DNA of 64,000 nt from the NCBI GenBank assembly GCA_029531795.1, contig JAPEIS010000014.1, positions 1,240,001 to 1,304,000 of the forward strand, read 5' to 3'. The stretch is from Sclerotinia nivalis (taxonomy: Eukaryota > Ascomycota > Leotiomycetes > Helotiales > Sclerotiniaceae). Positions 43,889 to 57,100 of this stretch are shown piece by piece. Under the pieces are notes generated by a model. That model was not told where the DNA came from. It saw nothing but the letters and a program-made list of their open reading frames with translations, and searched no databases. How positions within the stretch are numbered: position 1 is the first letter of the stretch; the number at the start of each line of letters is the position of its first letter. The position numbers were made by a program, and so were the translations under genes.

Positions 43889-46800
43889 GACTTCTTGGTG
43901 CTCTATGCAACATTATTAGATATGTAGAGACAATTGATGAGAAGTAAGTTATTTTGATTCGATTCAAATGGGCAGCATGCCCACGTACGGAGGTATATAT
44001 TTAGACTTCAAAAAAAGTTTTCTTTCATTACATTTGGACAGCATGAATATGCGAGGGGGGGTACATTTCATTTCATTTATTGATGCGGTGTTGGGAGAAA
44101 CGGGACGGTTTGGGTCTTTGTGTCTTGGTTGATTTGGAATTGGTTTGGTCAGATTTCTCATCGGAATTGGGCGTGTGCTTTGGCTTTAAAGTTATGACGA
44201 AATGATCCAGGGCATAGCGAATACGAGGACGAGAACAGGCGTTCTTATTGATATCCCATCTGCGAGATGATTGGCATACTCGATTCTGCATAGCAGCGGT
44301 GGTTCGTTTCGTCTTGAGGATTTGGGATTGGGGCTTAGCCATAAGCATAAGGTTGGCGTTTTGATTTTTTTTTCCTTTATGTAGCAGATACGGTGATTCT
44401 TACAAGGACGTGAGACTTACCTAATGCTTCTTCACTCGGACTTACCTCCACCATTCTTGGACGTACCACGCAGCGGGGTTTTACGTGTGCCTATGATTGA
44501 GAGGGAAGTGGTTGATCATGTCATTTAATCATGATGTTGATGATTGATCTTGATTTCTACTCTCTTGTTCGATTGGGGAATTGGACGGGTGTGCAGTGAG
44601 ATATCGTCATCAGGAGAAATGAATGGAGAATGTGGAGATATTCACATCAGCGAAGGAGTGATGGGATGAGTGTGTATTGTCAGCTCGAGTTAGTAGTTAA
44701 AATTCATGGTTTATACCAAAGGTCCTTTGTATGTGATTGTGATTGTGATTGTGTGATGTATGTATGTACGTAAATTGTGATAGATACAGAATATAGAATT
44801 GTAAGTAAGTAAATATTGATCTCCCTATCCTATTCCTGTGATAGATTCTACGGTCGTTCATTTACATTTCTGACGGTGCTGTACTCGTATTATTGACACG
44901 CAAGCTTATATTAGGTAGGAAGTTATCATTACCGTGGTTGATCTCGCAAGATTATTTCCTATTTCCTATTTCCTATTCCGTATTTCGTATTATGCATTAT
45001 GTATTACGTGTATACTAAGTATTCATCTCTCTCTCGCTATCCAAAAAGAAAGTACAGTGCACAGCACAGCACAGCACATCCGACAGATCATAGATTAACA
45101 GTTCGACCGATGGGGATTACTGCATGCAATGTCGATCTTGGGAACCCTAGGAATCCCGGGAATATTGAGATTGGGATGGTAGTCTTGCTTTGCTTTGCAT
45201 TACATTACATTACAGTATATTTTATAGAATATATTAGGCTTATTTATTTCTATAGTATCTACTATGTACCGGTGTGTAACTTTAAGGCTTACATATATCA
45301 ACATCAACACAAGTTAGCTTTGCTTTTGTATTGTTTTGCTTCATACAGATACTCACTCATTCACGCAATGGGCATGGATTTTAATATTCAATTTTCAAGT
45401 GCTAAACCTGAGACCATACCATATCATTGGTAGAATAGCGAGGACATTGCATTTGCGTGGTAGATAAGTCTACCATCGTCATCATCTAGCATACCAAAAT
45501 CATTTGGTCCGTACACATCTTTCATCAGAATCTCTCCTCTTACACCAAACCTACCCTCCAACATCTACTTTTTCTTCCAGCTTTACTTCCTAAATTTTCC
45601 TACATCTCCCTCGACCCATCCCGCCCCGTGGGCACCGAAATTGAGTATCGAACCCTGCATATCCATGCCTCAATGCCGTTTCTTCACTGCGGGGCGGAGG
45701 CGGCGTCATTAGACTGGGTTATATGTGGTGCGCTGACATTGACTTGGTATTCCATGCTCTTCTGTTGAATACCATTAATGGGTGCATGTCATATTTATAC
45801 GTACCTAGCCCAGCCAGATAGATAAGATTTATTGTGCATGGGAGGCTTGGCGCACGGATATAGTAGCTTGTAGGTTGTGTGGGTATTTGACTGCATGTGT
45901 GCATGCCTGCATATGCAGTATATGCAAGGTGACATATATGGATCCTGTTTCAAATGAATGGTATGTATTGGTGACTTTTGCTTTGTGATAGGAGTGGTTC
46001 TCCATAGAGATGAATGGGATTTTGGCTGCGTTATTGGCCCTGTATGTTTGTTCTGTATCGGTTATTATGTACTTGTCAAGTCGCTTCATGCACAGTGAGA
46101 TCGGATGAACTGCAATTCTTGGCATGGCGTCCAGGATATCATGCCGGTGAGTGCATTGATGTCGTGGTCGCTAGACGTCATCGACATTGCTGACTGCAGA
46201 GCTTTGAGGCGGTTGCCCCGAAATCAACGATGTAGTTCCGTGCTACCGCTCCCTGCATCACTACTCTTCCAGCCACATTCAGATATCCTAACGATCGATC
46301 AGCGTTTAATTGGTGTCGAGTAGATCACTCGACCCTGATGCTTTATCTCGCTGTCATTTCAAATGCTCATTTGATACTACCAGAAGAGTTCCAAAACTAG
46401 CAATTGGAACCTCGTTTTCGCTATCCACAATTTAAGACCTCTAAATATTCGCCGGAAAAAACTCTTTTCTCACACGACTCTATATATTCTCGCTCTTCTT
46501 TCACGATACCATACACGAATACTTGGGGGCCAAAAATTGATGAACTTTCTCGGATCACACCAAGCGGAAACTCGTCATAGATGTAACTCCACCGCCACAT
46601 ATATTCGGGCGTACGGCAAGGCATGAATTTCAGAAGCTGGATCACACATACATTGCCGGTTTTACTATAGTAGTAGTGTCGGGAAAGGCCGGTTAGGTAG
46701 TGCATTACCCGCGTTGAAATGAGTGATTTTGTATTCGGAGGTGTAGAAAAGATTCCTTCGCCCAAGTCCAATGATCAAATATTTGCGGACAATGAAAAGC

Positions 46801-48570
46801 TCATATACGGTAAGAGCTGGGATACAAAGAGTTCGAATCCTTGATAACATCTTTTAGATGCTGGGGTCCGGTGAGACGTATTACGAATCATCTGTGTGTA
46901 ATCCAAATACTCTCTGTGGAGAAAGAGTTATGTTTCTCCAAATCGGACGATTGAGAAATACATACTCTCATGATCGGGGCAAAATTTGCCACAATTTCTA
47001 AAGTAGGCCAAGTGATGTCAAGGTTCAAATAGATTCCTCGTAATGATGATGATGCAAATTGAGTAAGGCTGTTGGTCATGATGATGATTTAAAATAGAAA
47101 TTGTTCCAGAAAGCCGATCAAGGAGCATTATATCACGTGGGTGGTGTTCATGATTCACAAGTTGCAGGTACCTATCTTCTCTGTGTGTATTGCGTGGAGA
47201 AAGCTCTGATGATATTTATGGGACCCCCACGAACTTCGGGCTGAACAGTTGTCAGATACTTCTGACAAATATGATATCTATCATGAGCTTCTGATGTTTC
47301 TTCTGCTCAGGTAGAGGAATAGAAACGAAAGTTCCCTTCTTCGACTATAGCATCCGGTCAACTTCGCCCAAGCTCATTGCTTCAAGCCTGATAATACGTC
47401 GCAGTGGAAATACTAGCGTCCTAGAAAGACCTGCAAGCATGCCACATAAATAACGTTATGAGTTATTCTGAGCATGCAATGAATCAAAGGAGGGTACCAA
47501 AAGATCTATTTTCGATTTCCATGAAACAATAACTCAGACAAGGCCAGCGAAAGAATTCATCTCTATGACCGTAAAAGAATTCCGAGAACCACGAAGGATA
47601 GGAAAAATCAACTTTCTCTCTGAGATATGCATACGAGGCGAGGTAATCTTTGTAGATGCGAACTTCCTTCACCAATGCTCGTGCTTGCCTGATGATTAAA
47701 TATGCGATAAGAGGTAAAAAGTCAGCTGCGAATTGGGTGATAAATCGCCGATCTGCAAATTTGATACTGTCTTCGTCGAGTCTTTTGAAACAGGCATGCC
47801 CCCTCGATTACCTAAGCTCCAACATTTCGCTTCGAATCCCAAGACCAAAACTCAAGAAGTACCAAACTCAATCTGGATCGTCGATGGGACCCAACTTTAT
47901 CAACCAAAGTGTTTGGGTTGCATCTGGAAAAGTTGAGAGGCATTTCGTGGAATTTGATTGATGTCCTCGTGATATTGATTTTGCATTAAATCACCCTGCT
48001 GCAGTTCTCTGTAACACGACCGTAATCTTACTGCAATGTAATTATCCTCATATTCCAGCAATGGAATGCCACGAGAAATACGCATCGGAGGCGATTTATA
48101 GCGTCGTATTTCATTTGCACGGTTAGTCCTCTTTTTGTATCTTATGATTGCTAGGGAGTTTTTTTGGAGCCAATTGCGTGCCAGGAGGCAAACTCGCCAG
48201 TCCGCCTCAACAAGGCGATTAAGATATTGGCTTCCAAACAACACCACCGCCCGGAATGTTATATTGTATGCAGAACTCTATGCGGATACGTGTAAGGATA
48301 TTGCGATCTTTGACTCAGCTAGTCAACTTAGCAACAGTCTATGGATCCACAAAACCGTCCGATTTCAATAAGATGCGAAAGGAGTGGTGTTGGTAGCTCT
48401 CAAATGTCTACTGCCACTTTCTTAGCCGTAATAAGGCTCTTATAGACTGCTCAAATATCCCTACAAAGAAGTGTCCTAGACCGGTTTATAGGGTAGTACA
48501 CAATCAGTCTATATTCTCTAGAAATCCCTTGTTTCGCACTCATCTTCCTGTCATACCATCGCCAAGTGCA
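43889..48570. other. 4.7-kb gene-poor stretch
   Basis: Microsatellites (GTGATT at about 44734-44755, TTTCCTA at about 44955-44980, ACATT at 45201-45215) and scattered open frames. A minus-strand stretch of about 106 codons (47484-47803) and another at 46421-46771 look protein-like but are bounded by stops and frame changes without believable splice sites, so they may be relics. No intact gene is supported. Confidence 0.5.
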
Positions 48571-49028
48571 ATGTCTTCTCAACTCAATCGATACTGGATA
48601 CCCAATTTTGACATCAACAAGAGAGTAATCACCAAAGAAATCCAATACTACCTGGGACCAGAATCTACGCTGAGGCCATATACACGAGACGTACGTGATG
48701 ATAATTTCCGCTGCCAAATAATTATGCTTATTGGGTGCATAGGGAGAAGATGGATATCTGATTAGCACACCTGGAGAGTGCCTGACAGATGTGAGCACTA
48801 CCATGTACCAGAGACAGCCTGAGGTGTCTCCATTAATTCGAGATATAGGAGCAGATAGACGATATCTGTATTAAGTCGAAAGAACTCTGGGAAAAGCAGG
48901 CAGCGGCTCGAGCCAAGAAGGAGTCAGACAAGCAACTGAAGCGGCCTCTACATCAACCAGTCGTCATCTCGAGAGGCTCAAAATCGCGTTCCTCAAGATC
49001 TCATCGTCCAGATCACAAAAGCTCTTGA
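48571..49028 (+). CDS. Small conserved-looking fungal protein, unknown function
   Basis: Three exons (48571-48690, 48743-48790, 48849-49028), all phase 0, give 115 residues. It reads MSSQLNRYWIPNFDINKRVI, then TKEIQYYLGPESTLRPYTRD; exon 2 reads GEDGYLISTPGECLTD; exon 3 reads EQIDDICIKSKELWEKQAAA, RAKKESDKQLKRPLHQPVVI and a basic Ser/Arg tail. Donors are GTACGT and GTGAGC; acceptors are CATAG and TATAG. The three parts flow into one another (CLTD-EQIDDICIKS), and the block resembles a small uncharacterised protein I associate with many Pezizomycotina genomes. There is no signal peptide or membrane segment. The basic tail might bind nucleic acid, but this is a guess. It converges with TEN1. Confidence 0.75.
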
Positions 49029-50283
49029 TATTCGAATGATGCAGACATGCTGCATATGGATCTTTCAACAAGAGATGAAGAGTGTGGTATCGTACTCGCT
49101 CAACAAAACAAGAGGTGTCAGATGTAGACATCGCGCCAAAGGGTAGAAGGAGTAAGGTTGTCGCCCGAGTAAAAATGCATAGCACTCGCATACATCATTT
49201 TCTCGCCAATGTTGATGTTCTAATTTTTCGATAGCGGTTTTTTTGGTTCTTCTGGATTTGGATTCGTGGCGCAAGACTGTATGTACTTCTACATCCACTC
49301 GCCAATGTGACGAGCATTGGGAAATCTATATGCTGCCACCATTATTCTCGAGATGTTCGTGCAGTGAATTATATCAGTATCCAGAAGCCTTCCTAGACTA
49401 TTGTGAATAATTTTGATAATGCGAGCAAGGACAAGCCAAAACTGCTACTCCAGCAAGGCGATCGAACTTGCTGTGACTGTTTTGATCATGTCCATTACAA
49501 GACTGATAGTCGGAAGCTAAACCAGTTTTAGTATATTGTGCAGCCAAAAATGGCAACTCTTTGAAGCCTCACAGCCCCGAACATCAACATTGAAGTAAGG
49601 CTATTCTCAAGTTCAGCCAAATATCCCGTTAGGCTGAATTGATCTACAGCCAAGAAAGAAGCGAGATAAAATTTGTATTGCAGCATTCTATCCTAGTGCG
49701 GAAGATATCGAGATCTCATGGCTAAAATTTTGTGATAGTCATATTGATAATACAATCCTTTCTTTCCACAGCCCAAAGTAGCCATTGGCATTTCATTTTG
49801 TATCGAGAACTTGATGATTTGAGACCATGGAAGGAGTGAATGCCCGGAGCTGATGTGGTAAAGCGAGGCAAGCCTCAAAGGTGGATATTTCGCGCCGCGT
49901 AGCTTCGTGATAGTTGTGTGCCATTGGATCGCTGATCGATCTATGAAATTACGAGATTCCGGTGGTGATTGGATCATAGAAACGGAGATAAGAAACTTCG
50001 TAACGCGCGACTTGAAGTTTCAAAATCAGTTCCTCTGCTCTGATGCTGCCAGGAAAAAGGGCGGGCACAGGAAACACCTCGCAATGCACCACTAAAATTC
50101 TGCTGTTGGAGATCATGCTAAGCTTCTCAGCCTAATTCTTGAACATCTGGCGGAGCGCCCCTGCTTCTCTATGCGAGTTGTAAAATGGCTAGCGATGAGT
50201 TCCATAGCTTTTTCAGGCTACGGACAAATCCGAACGGTCTATGCCTACCAACGTTGTACTAGCACGTTACAGACTCTGTCTTC
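49029..50283. other. Convergent intergenic region
   Basis: 1.25 kb between the small gene and the TEN1 stop. Open frames on both strands are short and have no motif; nothing is supported. Confidence 0.5.
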
Positions 50284-50893
50284 TCAATGGCAAGATATAA
50301 GGCTTCTTTCGTATGCATCGAGCTGTATGGGACCAGATGACCACAATACAATTGCTTGAATAGCAATTTCGGACCCAGATAGACAAACTTTGGTGTCTTG
50401 GTGTTCACCTATGTCGACTACATAACCCACAATATTGACCCACTCTCCAATTCGAGTCTCGTGGGACTTTACGCTATTCAGCAGAAGTTGAATGTTGACA
50501 AAGGCTTTGAATCCGTTGTCAATAGGAAAGTTGTGTTCCAAAGTAAGAACGGCAGAAGTTCTGTCATAGCTTGTCACACTATATACAGTGCGGTGTCAGT
50601 TCACCTTTTTCTGATATGGGGCTTTTGGATTGTTGCAATGAGTACTTGGGTAGCTCTACCAGACTTGATGAGCAGCAAGCTTTGGCAAAATCGGGAGGAT
50701 TTCTTCTCTTAATGAATGTTTTGATACATATTGTACCAACAGTGAGATATATGTGGTACAAAAAGGAAATGAATCAGAAGAGAGAATAATCATACCATCC
50801 CAAGAATCGGACTTTGTCCCCTTGTGAAAACTGTAGAAGGTTGGCAAGTAATGTAAGCTTCGAAGGAATAGGTCCTGAGTATTGTTTAGACAT
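50284..50893 (-). CDS. TEN1: Telomere capping CST subunit Ten1
   Basis: Two minus-strand exons (50796-50893 and 50284-50578) joined across a 217-base intron (GTATGA donor, TATAG acceptor, phase 2) give 130 residues. The protein begins MSKQYSGPIPSKLTLLANLL, continues QFSQGDKVRFLGCVTSYDRT and AVLTLEHN, then VNIQLLLNSVKSHETRIGEW and VNIVGYV. This is the single OB-fold of fungal Ten1, with the G-P-[IL]-P-S opening, the DKVRFLGCV strand and the GEWVNVxGY strand. Ten1 joins Stn1 and Cdc13/Ctc1 in the CST complex, which caps telomeres and helps fill in the C-strand. The two exons lie in different frames, so the gene is easy to miss. Size is typical. The start is chosen by family; an in-frame upstream Met is not needed. 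Confidence 0.85.
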
Positions 50894-51436
50894 TTGAATT
50901 GTTCACACAATACAACCGGAGAAATCAATATCATAAAATAGAAATAAGATCAAAAAATGGCAATAAGATCAAAAAATGGTGGTTGTTGTTGTTGGCTTTC
51001 GTAACTTGCATGGCAGAGATTGAGATGAACTTTGGAACGAAACAATGCACGTGATTCATGTTTTTAAGACTGCGCTAAGCTAAGCTTGACGAGGGGACTA
51101 GCGTCATCATCGACGCCATGTTTACCACTCTTTAATCATTCACCTCAATGCGAAACAACCGTAGGCAACCACAAAAAGATTTGTAGAATATTACCAGCGA
51201 AAGATACTCGACACCACAGACTATCTATCTCCCACTGTCATTCAACTTATTTAACTTATCTCTACCGTCTTTGTCCGACAATTCAAGCTCCCCACTATCA
51301 AGTCTCGTAGCAGATCCTATCACCATACCCTAAGTACTAGTCGCCACTTCGATTTCTTTATCACTTGCGAGAAGACGCTGGGGGCTTGAAAGTCCTGCCA
51401 ACTGAACGATCTCGAGTCTGCACAGTTTGGTGAAAT
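50894..51436. other. Divergent promoter region TEN1/SNF7
   Basis: 543 bases between the two start codons. A 16-base unit (aataagatcaaaaaat) is repeated twice at 50943-50978. No other gene is seen. Confidence 0.5.
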
Positions 51437-52290
51437 ATGTCGACTGTTTGGGGCTGGTTCGGGGGAGGGAGTGCCCAGAAGGCGAAGGACTCCCCGAAGA
51501 ATGCTATCTTAGGACTACGTGCGCAGCTTGAAATGTTACAGAAACGGGAGCGTCATTTACAAAGTCAAATGGACGAACAAGATGCGATAGCTAGGAAGAA
51601 CGTAAGCACCAACAAGAATGGTATGTTCTGCTACCTGGGCTGTATACATTGCAACTGCTAATAACCGGTTAATTTTAGCTGCGAAGGCTGCATTGCGACG
51701 AAAGAAGCAACACGAACACACTCTCGACCAAACTATTGCGCAAATATCGACGTTAGAACAACAAATATATTCCATCGAAGCGGCCAATATTAACAAAGAG
51801 ACTCTCCTTGCCATGGAAAAAGCCGGCAAGGCAATGGCAGCTATTCATGGCAAACTCGATATCAACAAGGTCGACGAGACAATGTATGTTTTGTCTTTTG
51901 TGTTAGGAAGGGTATGGAAGCTAAAACTAATATTTTATAGGGAAAAACTTCGGGAACAGCATGCCTTGGGTGAAGAAATTGCCCAAGCCATTACTAGCGC
52001 GCCTATCGGTGAGCCTATAGATGAGGCTGAACTCGAAGATGAACTAGCGGACCTTGAACAAGAGCAGCTAGACAATAAGATGCTGAAGACTGGTTCTGTG
52101 CCAGTCTCTGATGAGGTTCATAGATTGCCATCTGTTGTGAATGGAGAGGGTAAGCCTTTTAAAGCCATCATCCTCTTGTGTTAACAGTTACTAATGTTCG
52201 AATTCAGTCAAATCCAAAGCACCTGTTCATGTCGAAGAGGACGACGAAGAAGAAGAACTCCGCAGGCTGCAAGCCGAGATGGCTATGTAA
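51437..52290 (+). CDS. SNF7: ESCRT-III subunit Snf7/Vps32
   Basis: Four exons (51437-51620, 51679-51883, 51941-52149, 52208-52290) give 226 residues. The start MSTVWGWFGGGSAQKAKDSP contains the short hydrophobic N-terminal anchor. The basic core helices follow (ILGLRAQLEMLQKRERHLQS, AKAALRRKKQHEHTLDQTIA, YSIEAANINKETLLAMEKAG), then the acidic regulatory half (DEAELEDELADLEQEQLDNK), ending EEEELRRLQAEMAM, a helix of the type recognised by Vps4 or partner proteins. Snf7 polymerises into spiral filaments on endosomal and other membranes to cut vesicle necks; in fungi it also serves pH signalling through Rim20/PalA. Junctions (G-CT Ala, AT-G Met, G-TC Val) keep the frame. The length is normal for the family. 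Confidence 0.95.
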
Positions 52291-54180
52291 TTCAAGGACA
52301 GTAAATCTAACATTGAGCGGATCCCTGGGGTTTCTGGTTTTTTTAGTTTATTTTGTGTATGCGGGCGTGCGAGTTCTATTTGGGAGGGCACTGGCAGCTT
52401 CATTTTCAGTTTGCACAAGAAAGGATATCGGGTTTCGAATCCATTAACTGTGACGGCGTTTGGGATTTGTTGTACATCTGTCAAACAGACACCAAATACC
52501 TTCTATTACCAATAAACTAGAAGAATAGCATCTACCTACAATGTAACAATGTCTGTGGATACCGGTACTTTCCTTCACATGCTAATGCTGATTATTCACC
52601 GCCCAATCTGATAGAACTGATACATACAAAGCTAAAGCAGGTATCCATCATGTCAGCCTCGCTTTTTGAGTCATGTTTTTACCTCTCAAATCCCCAGCTG
52701 AGACATTGGGTTCAACAATAGAAAACTTAACTTGCAAAATATGTGAAAAGTATTATTTGGGAGGGAAATATTGTTCTTCTTAAAGACTTGGGTCGAGATC
52801 TAACCCCAGCGTTACCCAGCTCATCCAGATCATCTTTAATTATAGAACAATTGTAGATATTCTCTCTTTTCAGCCACCTCAAATTTTTCTAACCACTTAT
52901 ATCTGTCCCTCACACCCACACAACCACACAACGTGAAATATATGTACATTAGCCCCTCATTTTCTAGAGGCTTGATGTAATAGCATATCCTTGAAGATTA
53001 TCGTACATCGGGTACCCCGGCCACCCAAAAGGATGGGTACAGTACCTACTAGGTAATGCAATGTACTGTATTGACAACTCATCAAGGTCGCAAACACTAT
53101 CTGGGCATCAGCACCAACAGTTCCACCGGTTAAGCAAAGGGTTACAATTAACGATATCGTATGGATATTATCATTTGTTGGGGGGTCTGAAACGGGTTGT
53201 GCTTGTGATTCTTACTGTTCCCCCCATCACAATCTTTTCAATTCCATGATCAGGATAAATTGGATATATATGATATTCATTTGTTCAGTGGCTCGACTGG
53301 TAGGTCATCGCAAGTATCCCAAGATGAGGCATACAAGGCGACCACGTTGCACACTCACGGAGGTCAATCTGCACACTACCGCGAAACATTTTCGGGTAGC
53401 AGTCTTGTACATCAACATATTCAAAAGGATGATTTTGACCAGTAGGGTTCTCTCATAATCGAATGTCCCACATCTTCTAGTGACATACCCAGTTAGTACG
53501 ACGTATGAAAGCTGCAGGCAGCAAGGGTTTTGGCCCATTTGCCGGATATATTCCTGCATATCGACTATTACACTATAATTTTTTTGAATTTTTTTCTGAA
53601 TTTTCTTACTGCACGGTCTTGTCCACTTTCTCATCAATGTGCAGGTTGGGCTGCACTCGGGGCCCTTGCAATATCGCGAATTGCCTCGAAAATCAGAATT
53701 GATTACTATCATTCATTTGACCGCGACGTGGCTGCAATGTATCATATTGGGCCAATAATGGTTGAGCACGACCATGATTTAGGCAAAGTCCTAGTTCATA
53801 CTGTCGACAAACATTGGCAAATCGTGGGATGGCCGTGGGACCTTTGGCCGTTTCTGATATCGAGCCATGAGGAAAGCGATGATCTCTTTCGTCAATGACT
53901 TTCTTCTTGTACCTACCAATGAAACCAATTTTCGTTTGAACTTCCGTTCTTGCTTCCGAATAATTTTTTAGTCCTGCATTTATTCTTCATTCTATTTTCC
54001 TATAGGCGAATTCTCTCGCCTTGCCATCTGCTGATTTAAGTAATCTTGGGGTCTTCATTTATTGTACCTTTTTCCATTCCAACCACGTTGAACGATTTCC
54101 GGGTGGTAACCAAACTTTTGTCACTCAAAGATTGGGCACCCGCATTCAACCGGAGGCAACCCCCCTCGTCACTGTAGACC
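52291..54180. other. Intergenic, upstream of the giant gene
   Basis: 1.9 kb between two plus-strand genes. One plus-strand frame (53530-53898) is open without an ATG or motif. I see nothing supported; the last 150 bases are the leader of the gene at 54181. Confidence 0.5.
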
Positions 54181-57100
54181 ATGGGAAGAAATAATCAGAA
54201 CAATAAGAAGGACGTTCAATTCGTTCCTCACGTAGAGGATTCTGCATCTTTTGTTGCTTGTGACGAGATACCCACACCATCAGTATGAATATTTCTTTTT
54301 GTCCAGCCAGAACCACGGCCATTGGTAGTAATTGGTCCTCAATACAGACAACTCAGTGGGCGAAACCTTTAGTATTGGATACATCAAAAATCAAAATTGC
54401 CAGATATTATGAGGGGAAGACAGGTGAGCTTTCCCAGTTTCATGTCTGCATCTCTAGATTCTATGGTCTTCTCCACATTTACTGTTTTTGATCAATTGGT
54501 ACAATCATGGTTTGATGTTCCACTTCTATTGCAATTGAGACGTTGAATGTCCACATAGATCCAAATTCCATTGCTGACCAAAGGTATAGACGATGATGAG
54601 GATGAAGAGGAGGGTGAAGACAATGAAACCCAGGACAAATTAGAGGGGATCCCAGAGGAGCCAATAGAAACGACAGAAACAAGCGATACCCCGCTGTCGG
54701 AAACCGAGGATGAAGATCCACCTTTACAGGAGGGGGATGGTTCTAAGGAGGAAGAGAATAATGACGTACCCAATTTAACAGAACAAATTCAGTCCACCGA
54801 AAGCGACAAGCCTCCGTCCACGACTGGAGAATCGAGTGACTCGAAATTGATAGAGTCTAGCTCAAACACGGAAGAAAGTCTAGCGAGTGATATTACTGAA
54901 GCAGGTATGAAACTATTTATTGTCTTTGGAGTGCTGAGTGTCCTCTTCACGTGTTCATGAGTAGCACCTAATTGATCTCATCCTTTTTCTCATTGGATTC
55001 TATCGTTAACTTTGAGATAGAGCCGGAGCCAGCACCGAATAACAATACAGAAAATCCTTCCGATCCTACCCCGAATACAAATGATAATACAGGCCCTTCC
55101 GTTCCAGACCCACCACCAAGAGACGACATTCACGACGACAGGCATGCCCTGAGCAGAGCAAATTCGCATCAATCGCATTCGTCACATCATGTAGTTCATT
55201 TCGCCGATGAAATAGAATCGACAAGTTCCAAATCAAAAAGCAAGAAGAGCAATAAGAGTGGTAATGACAAGAAGACGGCTGCACCCGAAGTACCACGCAA
55301 GCCTGAGGCTTTATCTGTTAAAGAGAGTAAAAAGAGTAGCGGAAGAAGTTCTAGATCTACTGGGGAAAGCTCAGTAGTACCACCGGGCGAAGCCGATGAT
55401 TCAGATACACAATCGAGGGGGAAGAAAAGGAAGGCGAAGGACAGGAAAGAGAAAAGCGGCAGTAAGAAAAGTAAGAGCAGAGGAAAGGATGCTTCAGAGT
55501 CGGCACTCGTACCATTACCGCTCGCATCAATATCGATACCATCGGATCCTATAACAGAGAGTAATGACCCTATAACAACTGGCAATGAAGGCGAGGATTC
55601 GGTCCAGGAATCACAGGCAACCCCGGAAGTTGTTCAGCCAGCATCAGGTGAGTATCGCTATTCCTTGATGGTTTTGAGATATTAATTTTTGGTTAATACT
55701 CGTATATTCATTTCACACACTCACTATCATCCCAATAGATCCTGAACCCGCCCCCTTATCAGACGATAATCCAAGCGAGAATGTAGAGGCAGAAGAAATA
55801 ATACCTATACAAGAGAGCGTTCCGACGCAACCTGAAGAACAGCCAGCCACGGAGGAGAGATCAACGAGTGATGTGCCAGCTTTAGATGACGCACAGGTGG
55901 AAGGCGGAGACTTTCCAAGCACGGAAGAACATCCAGTTACGGGAGAGACATCTGCGAGTGATGTCCCAACAGTAGAAGATGTACAGAGGGAAGGTGGAGA
56001 CATTGCGAACACGGAAGAAACTCCCATTGTCAACCAAGAAGCCCAAATTCATGAAGAAATTCCTGTTACAAACGAAGCGTCTGAAATCACTGATGATAAG
56101 CCTACAACTGCGGATGGGCTGGACGTGAATACCGAGGACTCTAGCAGCGAGCCTGTTTCGGAAGCTACAGTAGGAAATTCTATCACTAATGAGGAGGTAT
56201 CTCCTCCAAATGAACATGTTCCACAAGATTCCGAGGTAACCGAAGAGAGTCCAAGCAGTGATGATACTTCATCCGCTACGGACGAGACCTCGGTCCCTAG
56301 CGAAGAGTCCTCAGACCCTGTCGAATCCATTCCAGCAAATGCCATCGGCGAAAAAGATCCGGGCCACCTGGAGACACCTACAATAATCGATGAGACACAA
56401 CCGAAGGACGATGTTCCGTCTATCGTTGAACCGGCTGCTGTGGAAGAAAGTACAAACCTCAATGAGGAAGCACCACCTCTTACTGAACATGTGTCCGAGA
56501 AGAGCATTGCCTCAGAACGCGAAAGTGAAGTTCAATTGAGCGAGGAACCTATTGAGAAAAGTCCTTCCGAAGAACCCAATTCTCAAGAAGAGATCATTAA
56601 TTCAAACGAGCCGGCATCTGCACCTGTTGAGGAATCTGTGACAATTGAGAACGATCTTCAAGTCGACGAGAAGGAAGGATCCAGTGGCGCCAATCAAGGC
56701 ACATTAGAAACTTCAGAAGACACCGTTTCGGGGCAACAAGAGACAAAGGGCTTGAAAGATGAGCCTTCTGAAGACAACGAAGTCGAAATGCTAAGTCCTG
56801 AAAAAGCTGGACCCGAAAATATTGATACTCTCGAAGTTGTGGGAGAACACGTGGATGAAGAAGCTAAGTTGAACGAATCTTCCTCTGAACCAAACGAGGA
56901 CATCGCCAAAGGAACAGAATCGAGGGACATCGATGACGATACTGAAACTCGTGGAACCCCATCCGAAAACGTCGAGACCGTTGATGTGGAAGATCGCGTG
57001 GAAGATTCCGACGTAGAGGACGATATTGTCCAGGAATTAGCACCTGCAAACGATGTCGATGAAGCTCTAGTCGTTGAAAATGACGCCGGTGAAGACTCAA

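Noticed and set aside
44073..44348. 91-codon basic minus-strand frame after the forkhead gene
   Set aside because: Looks somewhat protein-like and has splice-like signals upstream, but several incompatible exon joins are equally possible and no family is recognised.
53530..53898. 122-codon plus-strand frame upstream of the giant gene
   Set aside because: Has no ATG near its start, no motif and no splice signals leading to the next gene.
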